A stretch of 64,000 nucleotides of DNA from Xenopus tropicalis (GCF_000004195.4 NC_030679.2:34833712-34897711); one strand, 5' to 3'. Positions 23,228-35,289 are shown, counted from the stretch's first letter. The notes: a model not told the origin generated them from the letters alone. A program made the numbers and translations.

Positions 23228-23663
23228 TAACCTGGCAGTTATAGGCCTGAAAGTTTGGCAAGTTATTCATTAAGAGATAACATTTAAAATAGTGTCCTTG
23301 GGGATAGCATTATAATTTACAATCAGCATGGCTTTATAAAAGGACAGATCATGTCAAATTAATGTACTTGCTTAAATATGATAAAGTAATTAGGTAACTT
23401 GGAAGTAGAGTTGTAGTAGATGTGATTTTCTTAGATTTTGCCATGTTTAATAAACACATTTTGGACTCATTGGAGATATTATTACACAGATAGAAAACCA
23501 GTGTAGAAGACTGGCTTAGGGGGGCTGGTTTACATTTATATACATAATAGCTGTCAATTATACATTTTTTAATTGGACTAGGGTTCTACAGGGTGCAGCA
23601 GATTTCTGTATTGGTCCTACTTTTATTTAATCTGTTTATGAAGGACTGATGAGTTCTTGTGTA
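23228..23663 (+). pseudogene. Decayed CR1-type reverse transcriptase
   Basis: Fragments of a CR1 reverse transcriptase can be read in shifting frames. YRPESLAS lies near 23240 (family YRPVSLTS). QHGFIKG lies near 23325-23345 (family QFGFRKGRSC). Coding for DVIFLDFA lies near 23418-23442 (motif A). VLLLFNLF lies near 23610-23635 (family GPLLFNLF). Many stops and shifts make it dead. A hAT-A element interrupts it at 23664, and LINE-like sequence seems to resume at 24392. Confidence 0.65.
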
Positions 23664-24383
23664 TAGTGATGAGTAGGGATGTAGCAAACATCGCCAAAAA
23701 TGTTCGCGGACCCGTTCGCGGACTTTCGGCAAAAGTCGCGAATATTCGCGAACTTTGCGAACCCCATAGACTTCAATGGGAAGGCGAACTTTAAAACCTA
23801 GAAAAGCCATTTCTGGCCAGAAAACTGATTTTAAAGTTGTTTAAAGGGTGCCCGCCTTTAAACCCGCCAAAAAATAACGCCAAAAAAAAAACGCAAGCTA
23901 TTCCTATGTATACGCAAAGGCGAAAAACTGAAGCGAAAAAATGCGGCGGAAAAAACCGAGGCGAAAAAACGCGGCGCAAAAAAAAAACGTGGCGAACCCA
24001 AAATGGCGAACATCGCCAAAAGTTCGCGAATTTGCGGACTTGCGAACACCCGATGTTCTCGCGAATTAGTTCGCCGGCGAACAGTTCGCTACATCTCTAG
24101 TGATGAGCAATTTTTTTTTGCCAGGCATGGATTCACAGCGAATTTCCATATTTCCGCAGTCAAAACAAAAATGGGCGTAGCCACATAAAAATGGGTACGT
24201 CACACCAAAATGGGCGCAGTTGTGCCAAAATATGCCTGGTCATGGCAAAATAGGCACGGTCGTGTAAATAAAAAAAAAAAAAGATGCGGGCGGCAAAAAA
24301 TTTTTCGCGCATTTTCACGGATTTACTGGTTGTTTTGCGAATTTTGTAGCGAAGCAAAAATGAGACAGATTCACTCAGTGCTA
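23664..24383. mobile_element. hAT-A MITE with nested hAT-B
   Basis: The outer element starts TAGTGATGAG and ends GATTCACTCAGTGCTA. It is flanked by CTTGTGTA (23656-23663) and CTTGTGCA (24384-24391), an 8-bp duplication with one mismatch. A hAT-B element (23674-24099) lies 10 bp inside its left end. Confidence 0.8.
23674..24099. mobile_element. hAT-B MITE with perfect 8-bp duplication
   Basis: TAGGGATGTAGCAAAC starts it and GTTCGCTACATCTCTA ends it. GTGATGAG flanks both sides (23666-23673 and 24100-24107), a perfect 8-bp duplication taken from the hAT-A terminus. Interior blocks include GTTCGCGGACCCGTTCGCG and a fragment like the H2 interior (CTATTCCTATGTATACGCAA). Frames on both strands of 60-87 codons are not genes. 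Confidence 0.85.
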
Positions 24384-24391
24384 CTTGTGCA

Positions 24392-24480
24392 TAGCAAACT
24401 TAGTTGAAGCAAGCAATGCCAGTAGGTGCAAGATAGTTCTATGTATTAAAAGGTGTACATATTCACAGAAAAGGGAGGGA
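24392..24480 (+). pseudogene. Possible continuation of CR1 relic
   Basis: The frame VLKGVHIHRK near 24440-24470 resembles the CR1 segment that reads CIKKGIDSRDENI in the better copy. This is a short and uncertain match. Confidence 0.3.
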
Positions 24481-25812
24481 TTCATCTCTGGTAAAGTCAA
24501 AATGTGCAGTGAAGCTTTTTCTTTTATCTTGAGTGCTCAAAAAGGACATTATTGACATAAACAAACTCAAAATCATTACAAACTGTTATAATTAAACATG
24601 TTTGGACAGCATACTGTGGCATCAAAGTAAAGTTACATAGTGAATTTCAACTATTATTTACTGCCTTATAAAAATACCCTATAGTCTTACAGTATTTCAA
24701 GTATTAGCTGGCGTTACATACAGTATAATACATCTTTTAATAATTAATTTAATTTTTTCCCTATTGATTTTTAAAGACAGTTGAGGAAATAAAAATGTAC
24801 GAGTGCCACAGGTGTATTACACAGTGTAAGGATATAGCCCTTCTGAGTTGCTGAACACTACTGCACATTTATTAGATGAGAGTTGTTCTTCTCACCAGAA
24901 ATAGAATTAAAAGAAAACTAGAATTTCCAGACTATGAAACTGGCTTAAACGATAATAATGAAAAGAAAAGCCTTTCATTCTAGAAGGAACACATTATTGG
25001 GTTCTGTATTTTGAGCAACAGTGGGTCGTAACAGTTGTATCTTTTGAGTTGTCAGTGTTGCTTCATTTTAAAGTGTATTTGATTCCAAGAAAGCATCTAT
25101 AAACTGATTCCCCAGTAAGTCTGAAAGAGACTTATCTCCTTTTTTTAATCCCCAAACTGGCTTACTTTACAGAAGTGGACAGTATAATTCATGAGTAGAT
25201 GGATTTGAGATGGAAAAATGAATTTATTAAAGCTTTAACTTTCAAATGCATTGGAGTTCTATTAAATTCATTGTATGAATAGAATTTATACTGTAACTGA
25301 ATGCTATTTTCAAATCAGATATTATACTGAAATGCTGAAAGGATATTGAGCCTATACACTACAACATTTAAGACAATATCTGCCAGAAAAATATACATCT
25401 ATGAGACTATTGTTGAAATGTTATTATCAGTGAAAAGAAACATTAATAGGGCAGAAACAATTCTAGGTCTATTGCTCTTATCAGTGAGTTACTATTCACT
25501 GATAAGAACTACTGGTATGCAGGTAGTACACAAAATTAGCATTATTCATATCACCTTTTCTTCTCTTAGTAAATGTATCAGGGTTGTACATTAGCAGGAT
25601 TTGAGCAATTGTATTCATTTATTTTGCATGACTTTGTAACTTACGCTGGTTGCCATCTGGTGTGAAAACAACAGGGGTTTATGTCTGTATAAATTGTGTT
25701 ATGAAAGGTATAGGCTAAAATCTGCACATCTTTGAGGTACCAGTACGGGACCTTAAATGATCTGATAGAAAAAAAAACAGCAATAATAAATCCAATGCCT
25801 TTCATGTAGGAC
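24481..25812. other. A+T-rich unassigned tract
   Basis: No gene or classified repeat recognised. Confidence 0.5.
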
Positions 25813-25985
25813 TAGTGATGAGCGAATCTGTCCTGTTTTGGTTTGGCGAAAAAGTTTGAAACTGTATAAAACTTCATGATAATGCGGCTACCACAACTTT
25901 TACCTCACTAGCTGATTATTTTTCATGGCAAATTTTGAAAAATTCCGTCAATGTCAAATCCATGCTTGGAGAGTTTTGCCAGGTT
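25813..25985. mobile_element. hAT-A MITE, right-truncated
   Basis: Starts TAGTGATGAGCGAATCTGTC, with the body recognisable to CAAATCCATGCTTGG. The right terminus is missing. Confidence 0.65.
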
Positions 25986-26326
25986 TTGTGCAAATAACAT
26001 ATAATATCGTAATTAAGGATTAAACATATTTATCCATTTTATGAATTGACATATTCCTAATGCTAGCAGATAGGTTCACTAAGTAATTTTTTATTCTGTA
26101 ATGTTGCTATATGTTCTACAATATTTTGGAGGTCTACCATTTGTGGCTAATAATGTCTTTGATCCTAATATATTCAGTTGTTCCCAATATAATTGCCCCA
26201 AGTCTTCACATCAAACACACTAGTGTGTTAGACAGTTCTTGTCTTTAAAATGGAGTGAGCATTTGAAGCCAGAACATATTCATCAAGAAGACCCCAAAGT
26301 ACTTTTCTGTACTACATTAAATATAC
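25986..26326. other. Unassigned tract
   Basis: Nothing recognised. Confidence 0.5.
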
Positions 26327-26432
26327 ATTAAAAAAAAGATATCTTCAGGTTTTATAAATGGCGAATAGAGAATAGTACAATATATTCTCTATTCTCAAAT
26401 TATAAAACCTGAAAATATCTTTTTTTTTAATA
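26327..26432. repeat. Perfect-like hairpin, about 106 bp
   Basis: ATTAAAAAAAAGATATCTTC with AGGTTTTATAA on the left pairs with TTATAAAACCTGAAAATATC and TTTTTTTTTAAT on the right. The loop itself contains GAATAGAGAATAG and its inverse. It may be a small foldback or a processed MITE. No target duplication seen. Confidence 0.7.
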
Positions 26433-26833
26433 TTGTACTATACAGATAATCTCCAAATGTAATCTTTCCTTATCAAGGTATCCATGCATATGGTTTAGTA
26501 TAATTAGAACAGAATTAAATTAAGTAGAATTTTAATTAAAATTAGAAATTTCTTTTTGTTTGTCAGAGCTGCCAAGATTCATTCAAACCAACTGGTACAT
26601 CAGCATTTGCTTCAATGTAAATATCTGTATTCTTCTTCGTAGGGGTGAATAAACTATTTTGACCTGTACAGTTTTGCAGTGAAATTTGGGGTTTGGCCCA
26701 CAGCTAATTTTTTTTATGAATCTGCGCTAGTCATAATGCAGGGGAAAAGTGGTGTGTATTAAAACAAAATATATATTATCTGCCCATTGCCTGCCACATC
26801 AACCAATGGGATTGGACCCTGCCTGTGTCTATC
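26433..26833. other. Unassigned tract
   Basis: Nothing recognised. Confidence 0.5.
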
Positions 26834-27181
26834 TAAAGCTGGCCATACACGTGGCGATCTCACGATGTTTCGTACGACCGTCGGTCGCACGAAACATCGT
26901 CAGATCCGCCACACACCATTCAGGGCTGAATCGGCAGGTAAGGAGGTAGAAACAATAGGATTTCTACCTCCTTCTGCCGATTCAGCTCTGAAGGGAGAAT
27001 TTTGGTCAGGCGCCTTCTATGGCGCCCGATCAAAATTTTCTAACTTGGCCGATCGGCGAGCCGACCGATTTCAGCAGCTTCCTGCGATATCGGTCGGCTC
27101 GCTGACATGCCATACACGCACCGATTATCGTACGAAACGAGGTTTCGTACGATAATATCGGTGCGTGTATGGCCACCTTAA
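26834..27181. mobile_element. V-type MITE, complete (copy 2)
   Basis: TAAAGCTGGCCATACACGTG starts it and CGTGTATGGCCACCTTAA ends it. The interior holds further palindromes, such as CGATGTTTCGTACGACC with its inverse and CCGATTATCGTACGAAACG with its inverse. Overlapping 66- and 122-codon frames are artefacts. Confidence 0.75.
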
Positions 27182-28190
27182 GAAGCAGTCCAGGCAGTGC
27201 AAGAAATTAGCAACCTGGGAACCCTTTTGTCTATGAAGAACAATTGAAGCATAATGGAAAGGAGCTTCTTTAACTAGGTAGGGCAATGTAAAGTATATCA
27301 AATGTCAGATCTAAAATGCCTTAACCACAATTTAATCTTCCTTTCCCATTGACTCCAAAGCATTTCAGTGAGGTTTTGTGAAATTGTCTAAAAAGCGTTG
27401 CAAGTTACTTGTTACTAGTTCTTAAAGTTTGATAATTGTTAATAGTTTTTTTTTATTGAAACTTTGCCTGATGCAAGAAAAATAATTCTGCTTCATGTTG
27501 ACAACAATTATGCACTGTTACAAAGTCATGAGTCATTTTTGAAGCAGTCTCCCCTTCCCAGAATCCCTGGCCCCCTTGTTTGTGCCAATAACAGATATTT
27601 GGGAGTGACAGAATCAGTAAAAGCTGATTTGCTGCTGTATGCCACGAGGCCATACCCCACTCCCAATAATATGGGCACAGGAGAGGGAATAGAAAGGAGC
27701 CAGGCTGGGCTGGGTGCTGATGAGAGCTTCATTTGCACATTTGCATTTAATTATTTACTTTAAGGGTATACAGGCCTGAACTCCTCTCTGACAGCTTCCA
27801 AATTGCCAATCAAAGGGATGCTGGGAATTATTGCAGGTAACCCTATGGGGTTATGGGTACAGACTGAAAACATTATATAGGCACATGGAGAGTTTATTTG
27901 CCATAGACCAGACTGTGGTCTGGTAAAGAAAAGGCCTATAATAGTCATAGCTGTGGGTTTGAATTTGCAAATATACTGTAAAAACTGTCTTCTTATAAGT
28001 AGCATTTTCTTGAAAATGTGTTTATATAAATACATGACTGAAATTATAAACAGGTAAGAATCAGTTGATTTGTAGAAGAGAAGCAGGGAAGCAGAATAGA
28101 CCGACACGGCTTGAAATAAAGCCTTATGGGGCAACAAACCAGGGCCTTACTTACTGTATCTCTTTTGTTACTTGCAATACTATTTGGCTT
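27182..28190. other. Unassigned tract
   Basis: No gene supported. Frames of 66-125 codons on both strands around 27453-28137 overlap each other and show no domain. Confidence 0.5.
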
Positions 28191-28671
28191 TTGAAGGAAA
28201 ACTATACCCCCAAACAATGTAGGTCTCTATAAAAATTATATTCCATAGACAGCTCATATGTAAAACCCTGCTTCATCTAAATAGGCCATTTTCATAAAAA
28301 TATACTTTTAGTAGTAAAAAAGCTGCCATTTTAAGAATTAAGGGCCGCCTCCTGGGATCATAGGATTCACAGTGCACACAAACAAGCCAAGGCACACATA
28401 CATGCTAGGCCCCATCAGCCAATTAATGGGCAAAGTTCTGCCTTTTGCTTCCACACTTCTTCCTGTTACAGTTGGAGCTGCATTATTTCCTTTCAGGTGA
28501 TCTCTGAGGGAACACACAGCCCATCACTAAATGGTGGATCAAGGGAAAGGATGTAAAAGGCAATATTTACTAATATATATTCCAATTTGGCAAGATTCTT
28601 TAATAGGTCACTTAACATAATATAAACTATCTGTTGGTTGAGAATTAATTCTTGGGGTATAGTTTTTTTTA
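28191..28671. mobile_element. T2-like MITE (ACTATACCCC subtype)
   Basis: AAGGAAAACTATACCCCCAA at the left is mirrored by TTGGGGTATAGTTTTTTTTA at the right. TTAA is no longer intact at either end. The right half matches 46786-46938, where the end continues to TTTAAA, supporting a TTAA target. Confidence 0.6.
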
Positions 28672-28905
28672 GCATTTCTTTACTCTGTGCACAACAGTTT
28701 GTTAAGCTATATGGTTATGTGATATCATATCACTTCCACCTGGTACAATGTCACTTGCATGGGGATTGGTGCCCAGGCCATTATCCCAGAGGCAAAACTG
28801 TGCCAAAAAGTGTATAGACAAAACAACATGCTATGTACAGGGAAGCCTTAGCACAATCACTGTCGCATTAATGTAAGAAATAGTCTTAAATTTGCTCACA
28901 TCAAG
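28672..28905. other. Unassigned tract
   Basis: Nothing recognised. Confidence 0.45.
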
Positions 28906-28957
28906 TAACCCACAGCAACCAATCAAATGTTTGATTTTGATTGGTTGCTATGGGTTA
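28906..28957. repeat. Short palindrome (AACCAATCA type)
   Basis: TAACCCACAGCAACCAATCA is followed by its near-inverse TGATTGGTTGCTATGGGTTA, forming a 19-bp-arm hairpin. Confidence 0.7.
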
Positions 28958-29589
28958 TTCGACAAGAAGCAGACATAGACCATTTATAACATTAACCCCT
29001 ATATTCCTTTTCAGACATGATGTTTGTGCTCCCACTATAATAAATAGGCTGTGCAGCAATGCCACTCAGCTTGTTCAGCAACCAGTAGTATCAAACGTAT
29101 GTGTCTCTATGGTAGAGGTAGAAACTTTGTATTATTGGTTATATATTCCCAGTAGAGGATTTTTGTAAAGCACAATATATACCTGTGATAAGCAGTTTAG
29201 AATCCTATACTCTTTAAGTGCTATAGAAATACAATACAGTGTTTGTGTATCACTGTAGAGTTCTTTATTTCTAAACTGCCTGACGCAGGACTGTGTTTTC
29301 TTAGAAAATGTGTGTACAGCATTCTTATTAGTTTCTTGCATACATACAAATTGTGTTTACAGTGAGCACCATAATTATGTCTAAAAAAAAATACAAAGCT
29401 TTTCCAGGTTTTCTATGAGATGGGAATAGTGGGGGTGAAGATGTTAGTCAAATAATATTGGCTCACTCCTACTGATTTCCGAATACATGCTTCCCATGCC
29501 CATGGTATACCATACCCTGCTTGGTATAATAGGCCAAGCAACTCAAGCATTACCGACAACACATGGATCGCTGTGTGATCCCACAGTAG
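28958..29589. other. Unassigned tract
   Basis: Nothing recognised. Confidence 0.45.
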
Positions 29590-30130
29590 ATATTGAATAA
29601 ACTGGAGGTCCACATTACTGCAGTTAAACTTAAAACAATTTATTTAAAATTCTAGTACAAACTTTTCTCAATCCTTCTCACCCAACTTGACAGTCAGAGT
29701 TCCCAAGCCAGTGAGCCACAACTCTTTGCAAACTTTCATTATAAGAGGTAGCCTGGCATACTGGTAGACTAGGGCCCTACATACCCTAATCCCTGTCTGT
29801 CCTGGTCCCAAACTGGGCGAGTGTCACTGGGACACTGGTCCCTCACTTTCTTCTTGTTGGAGCCTAACTGCTCTACTCACTACACTACCACTTACTCTCA
29901 TCAACTGCAGCAAGCTCCCTAAGATCTTACTAATGCTGTCTTTCCTGCTCTTTCCAGCCAGACAACTACTGAGGCAACCAACCCCAGGCTCTCTGGCGTC
30001 ATATGCTGTCCCCTTTTTCATCGGCCAAAAGAGAGGAATGCACTGCCATATATAGGCTTACAGGTGTGCTTGGCACCACCTGCTGGCTGTCCCTGCACAC
30101 GTGTTTAACTATTTAGACAAATCCTTTACT
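29590..30130 (-). mobile_element. Probable LTR-like remnant (copy 3)
   Basis: Read on the minus strand it has CACACCTGTAAG, a TATA-like GCCTATATATGGC (30046-30058), CTCTTTTGGCCGATG, then GAACTCTGACTGTC, an AATAAA near 29640 and GACCTCCAGTTTATTC. This order matches the plus-strand remnants at 4610 and 10960. Class is inferred. Confidence 0.35.
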
Positions 30131-30139
30131 CCTTTACAA

Positions 30140-30304
30140 CCTTACTTAAATCTTAGTATCCCAACCAATATACAATTAATCCTTATTGTAGACCAAACGA
30201 TACAACTGAAATTATTTTTTAATTTGCAAATATGGTGATCCAAAGATCCCCATATCCAGAAAACCCCAGGTCTGAAGCATTCTTGATAATAGGTCACATA
30301 CCTG
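30140..30304 (+). mobile_element. P-type MITE fragment
   Basis: Has ATATGGTGATCCAAAGATCC and ends GATAATAGGTCACATACCTG. Only the right half is present. Confidence 0.6.
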
Positions 30305-31755
30305 TGCTCTCTGCCTAAGTAGGATTAAAAAATCCTTTGTTGTCGTAGAAGGTGCTATACAGAGTGTGCCATGCTGTTGCAAAGAGGATTTACCCCTATG
30401 TGGGCATAAAGCAATTTTATGTTTTGGTATTTGGCATAGTATTTCTCCACATAAAAAATTAATTCCAGTAGCATACTGAATACTAGATCATAAGTGAATT
30501 GAGCATATATTAAGGACAAATGCCTTGTGTGCCTTAAATTGGCTCAGACCTTCAGTTAGAGAAGAACTAATGCCCCACAATTATTTTGCTCCTGCAAAGA
30601 GCTGCCATCCACAAAGGTGTATTATACAGTGAAACAAATGCTTTTGGATTACCTTTCTACCTTCCTGGCAAAATTTACTATTCTATTTCTACCATTTAGA
30701 AAGGGAAAAAAGAAAATCAGGAAGTATAGTATGTATAGCTTTTGATTGTACAGAGGACTTTTCCTTTAAAATGTTCCGGAGAAGCACAAAGAGATCTGAC
30801 AAAACTGTCAAAAAATATCCAAATACAATATAAATCATGTATTACAAGGACATGATTATTATCAGAAGGCAGATGGAAACATGTATTGCGTTAAAGAATT
30901 ATGCATTACCTGCTGAAATCCTCAGAAGAATACGCTGCAGGTGAAGGACTTGTTTGGTGCATAAAACTGGGGAACAATTACTTGGACCTCTTCTGCAGCA
31001 AATGATTCATATCCACTGAAGACATAAAAAAGAAGTATAATAAAACAATAAGTAAAATGCACTGTACGCAAGTAACCATAGCTGTATAGACATTTAGCAT
31101 TAATACTTAATGTAGCAGTTTATTCTGTTATATATAAAATACAAAGTAGATTCCACTTTCCTCTATTTGCATTGTCGTTAGTGGCCCTGAAATTGAAAGA
31201 AAATTTATAAGAAACGTGAATGATATACAGTATTCATGAGGAATGGATCATACATTTTATTTGCCAGTACTGAGGTAATTACCGGGATGATTTTTACAGT
31301 TCTTTGCAGTACAGAAATAAATTGTAGGGATTTTATGTTTGGTACATTCACAGTTTATTTTTGAGTGGGAAGCTGTGAACACTGGGCATTGTTATATTTT
31401 TATAGCACGCATGCCATTTGCTGCAAAGATAATGATAATAGTATTTTCTACTCCTATAAAGACTTGCTATTTTTCTGCAGTTTTACACATAGAATGTTCC
31501 AGTATTGCAGAATGCCCCACCGAGTTTATTTATATTTTGACAATTAAGATATAAATGAGACTGAATTAAAAGTCAGAAACAAATACATTAGAAAAAAATA
31601 CTTATTTCATATGAGATTTGTAGCTACTAATTTTAACAGCCAATAAATACACTGTATTGTTTGCAGGATTTGCTACTAAGTGATACACATGCCAGTTTTT
31701 TACCTGTCCTACTTGGTATGCCCACATTTAATAGGATAATAGTATATAAGCCTAT
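30305..31755. other. A+T-rich unassigned tract
   Basis: No confirmed gene. One short exon-like segment on the minus strand (30910-31015) is discussed as a finding. Confidence 0.5.
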
Positions 31756-32036
31756 CAGGGTCAGACTGGGGGGTGCAGGGCCCACCGGGGCTTCTGCCTC
31801 AGGAGCCCCTGTGCCCCCCAGTGGCCCCTGCCGCCCTCACCCTCCCCCCGCAGAGGCCCCAACACCCTCCAACCCCCCCACGAGCGCTCCTAAAAGAAAC
31901 TTACCTGCGGCGCATCGGGGGAGGGAGACAGTGGATTGCGGGAGCGCCCTGGGGGGTATTGGATCTGGTCTGCCGGGCCCACTAGGGCCGGGGCCCACTG
32001 GGTTTTTTCCTGGTATCCCGGCGGCCCAGTACGATG
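31756..32036. repeat. GC-rich interspersed repeat
   Basis: Starts CAGGGTCAGACTGGGGGGTG, shares this start with 2734-2817, and ends GGTATCCCGGCGGCCCAGTA. GC content is far above the flanks. The 218- and 70-codon frames here come from its C-rich body and are not genes. Confidence 0.6.
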
Positions 32037-32054
32037 CTGAAGCCTATCACATTT

Positions 32055-32302
32055 CAGGTATGGGATCAGTTATCTGGAAAACCGTTATGCAGAAAGCTCC
32101 GAATTATAGGAAGGTCACATCTCCCATAGACTTCATTTTAAATCAAATTATTAAAATGTTTTTAAATGAATGGCTCTTTCTCTGTAATACATGTTTAAGT
32201 TACTTTTTGGTAGACTTAAGGTATGGTGATCCAAATTACAGAAGACCCCTTATCCAAAAGACTTCAGGTCCCCAGCATTCTGGATATTCAGGTCCCATAC
32301 CT
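32055..32302 (+). mobile_element. P-type MITE, shortened
   Basis: CAGGTATGGGATCAGTTATC at the left and GGTCCCATACCT at the right. The middle is shorter than in other copies. Confidence 0.65.
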
Positions 32303-33917
32303 TTACATATATGGTGAATGGAATCAGACTGTCCACCTTTCCTACAGTTTTTTGGAACATAATGTTCAGTCTGTAGTACAAGTTCCCTGGGATTCACAAT
32401 TGGAGAAAATAAACCTTACACTTCTAAAGGATCACGGTACCTTTGCTAGACCCCAAAGATGTTCTTTTCTGAGTCCTTTTTTGATGTTTTGTTTTCCACC
32501 CAGTTCTAAACTCAATCTCTCTCTCTCTACATGCTAATTATTCTCTAGGTAAAGGTATGCTGAGGAATTAACCCTCTCAGGACCACTGTACATTAAGCAG
32601 TATAAGATTACCTGCGGCAAAACATCTTCCTTCAAACAGTTACCAATATTTCCCAGTACCGATATTTTACATAACTAATTTTACATAACATATTACTAAT
32701 GTAATATTGACCCCATTGTGTAAAAAACACAAAACAAATACAATACAATTAATAGGGGTTAATTGATTGCATTTGATAAGCAGTCAGTTTGCAATACCTG
32801 CAGCCCACTTAAATGTATTTCACTGAAGTTTCCCTTATTTGACAGACCATTAACTTACTTTAACTAACAGTGTAACTGCTCCACATATTTTGAATGAAAA
32901 CAAATATTCCTTCCTGGACATTCCACAGTCTCCCCTTTAATCTTTCTCCCTTTGATTGTAAGGCTATTTAGTAGATTCCATTGGTCATTATTGAATGCAT
33001 TATGGTCTTTGGGTCTTTTGCATCAAATTGGATTTCTGGTTTGTCTGCTTGCCACCCACCTTGACCTCAGCCTGATTCTGATATTCAAATTTGCTTGATC
33101 GGTGCCTGCATTTTAAATTATTTCCTGTTCCTGGATCTGCCCAAATGTATCTAGCTTACCATGTTTTTACTCTTTACACAGACTTATGGCAAGCTCAGAT
33201 GTTTAATTTTTTTGCATCTCACTGCATGTCCCCTTGCTTCTTTTTCTTCACAGGTTTCCGAAATTCCTCTGTGTAAAAGCATTAATACTTTTATTCAATC
33301 TTTCTTCTTCTTTCTAGCTTAAACCTTGCCTTTCCAACCAAGACGTGATTAAACCCGTGTTAAAGTAAACATATAGCATATGTTGAAAACTAAATTGAAA
33401 TTGAGACCCTCTAGTCTTGTAGACAATACTAAATACTATGATGATGCTTGTTTCACTCTGAGCTAAAAATTATAATAAACTTGAAAAATGGGCATTTTTT
33501 GAGCCTCCCAGATGAGCTGTGGGCATGTTCAAACAGTCCCTGCCAAAAGCACATTAGGAGGGTGATAGCCAATCACAGCCCTGCAGTCACAAAGACAGGC
33601 TACAGTTCCCTATCAGGTCAGCCTAGCTGTTGATTGGTTTCTATCCTATAGTGCAGTGTGCCGAGTGCCACCAGCTCCCTTGCACAGCCTGGGGAAGGAG
33701 CCAACAGGAAGTGGAAAAGATAGGCAGGGCTAGTAGGGTTTTTAAAAAAACTTCTACTCAATCAGTCTGAAAGACATCTAAAGACATCAAAGTGCATTCC
33801 TTCTATATTGTACTTATTGTACATATTAGATAATTAATGTGATCCTTGTCCCAATAGCCTGCATTTCCCTCATTGTGATCCAAGGGCCACACAATTGTAT
33901 GAGCCCTATATATTGCC
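32303..33917. other. Unassigned tract
   Basis: No gene supported. A short CT run lies near 32516-32528. The stretch 33356-33780 starts TTAAAG and has a moderately GC body, so it may be another decayed T2 element. Confidence 0.45.
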
Positions 33918-34003
33918 TCCTCAAGGTGGGTATATCAGGGAAAGATCCGCTTGTTTGATGACCTTGCCAAAGGAGCAAATCTTTCAATATATGCCCAGTT
34001 TAA
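33918..34003. mobile_element. V-type MITE fragment, decayed
   Basis: Resembles 7305-7394: AAGGTGGGTATATCAGGG, AAAGATCCGCTTG, and TATATGCCCAGTTTA in place of TGTATGGCCAGCTTTA. Confidence 0.5.
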
Positions 34004-34045
34004 CTGCAGCAGAGCAGATTGGTCAGACAAGTCATGCATTTTAAC

Positions 34046-34189
34046 CCTATTTTACCTTTTTTGATATTCAGTTTTCCAAGGTTTTAATGTTTTGATGGAG
34101 AATTAAAGTATATAAATCCTATTTTACCCCTTTTAATATTCAGTTTTCCAAGGTTTTAATGTTTTGATGGAGAATTAAAGTGTATAAAT
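34046..34189. repeat. 72-bp tandem duplication
   Basis: Two near-identical 72-bp units (34046-34117 and 34118-34189), each with CAGTTTTCCAAGGTTTTAAT. They differ at only a few positions. A further CAGTTTTCCAAGGTT occurs near 34226. Confidence 0.9.
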
Positions 34190-34661
34190 CCTTGCTCGGT
34201 GTGCAAGCCTCTTACAAACAAAAGCAGTTTTCCAAGGTTGCCACATTAACTCAAAACAGAAAATACTGTAAGATTTCAGAACATAGCTCTAACTTCTAAT
34301 GAGAACTAGAAGTTTAAGTGAGAACCTAATCATTTTAGGCCCACTGCCTTGCTTATAGGCAAGAACTGTAGCATCTTAATTTAGCCCTACAAGGTTGAAG
34401 GCTAAAACTGTACTGTAAGATAAAATCCATGGATACCGCACAGTTAGTAGTTATTGCCTAAGTACAAATTGTCTCTTATCAAAGCTGGAGTCAGTTAAGT
34501 CAATTAGTGGTTTTCACCTACATCTGTGATCAAAGAAGTATGTTGTATGTATTAAGATTTTTAACCAGAATGTGAGAAAAAGAGGCCCCTAAATATACAG
34601 TATGTTGCTATAGCAATTACCTTATACGACATTTACTGTAGCTATTCTGGAATAATAATTT

Positions 34662-34693
<32 letters not shown>

Positions 34694-34846
34694 ATATATT
34701 TTCAATAAATTTTTGATAAAGCATTGAAGGGTGTGCTGGCCACAGATGATTATTATTTTCTGTATATATATACATATATATACATCCTAATTGTTGTAAA
34801 TACTTTCTAACCTTAAAATAAATATGAATGTATTAATTTTATATAA
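34190..34846. other. Unassigned tract with AT microsatellite
   Basis: No gene recognised. A TA run spans about 34662-34682 with more AT-rich sequence to 34697. Confidence 0.5.
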
Positions 34847-35011
34847 AGACATACCTGATTCCTTAGACTGAAAGGAACCATGATGGTCGGTTAATGCTGG
34901 AGTCGAGCTCCCTACACAGAATGATTCACCTTCTCTATCATCTTCTTTCACTCATTACTGTAATTACATTACACTGTCACTGACATGGTTTCCTTTCAGT
35001 CAAGGTATGTC
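34847..35011. repeat. Inverted-terminal repeat element, 165 bp
   Basis: AGACATACCTGATTCCTTAG with ACTGAAAGGAACCATG is mirrored by CATGGTTTCCTTTCAGT and CAAGGTATGTCT. The interior is unrelated. AAGGTATGTCTGTGTAAAA recurs at about 63032. Probably a small MITE. Confidence 0.6.
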
Positions 35012-35289
35012 TGTGTAAAAATAAAATACATGTATATTTATTATTGGAAGATCCAATAGTGTTGCTGCACCCTTTTACATGAGCCCAACTAAATGTGCTC
35101 AGTTCAAAAAAAAGGTCTTTTGGAAGGAGTGCAGAAAGGGACAGACACATAGTGGTTTCAGTGGCATTAACACATAAAAAAACAATGAAATATCCAGTGG
35201 AGGGACCTCAGGTGAAATGTGGCCCTAAATGGGATTTTTATGCCCCTGAGTTTGCTCAGTCAGGCCATAGATTTTTTTAGTAGGACACC

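Noticed and set aside
31661..32317. 218-codon plus-strand Pro-rich frame
   Set aside because: It spans a GC-rich interspersed repeat and a P MITE; there is no domain and no coding signature beyond base composition.
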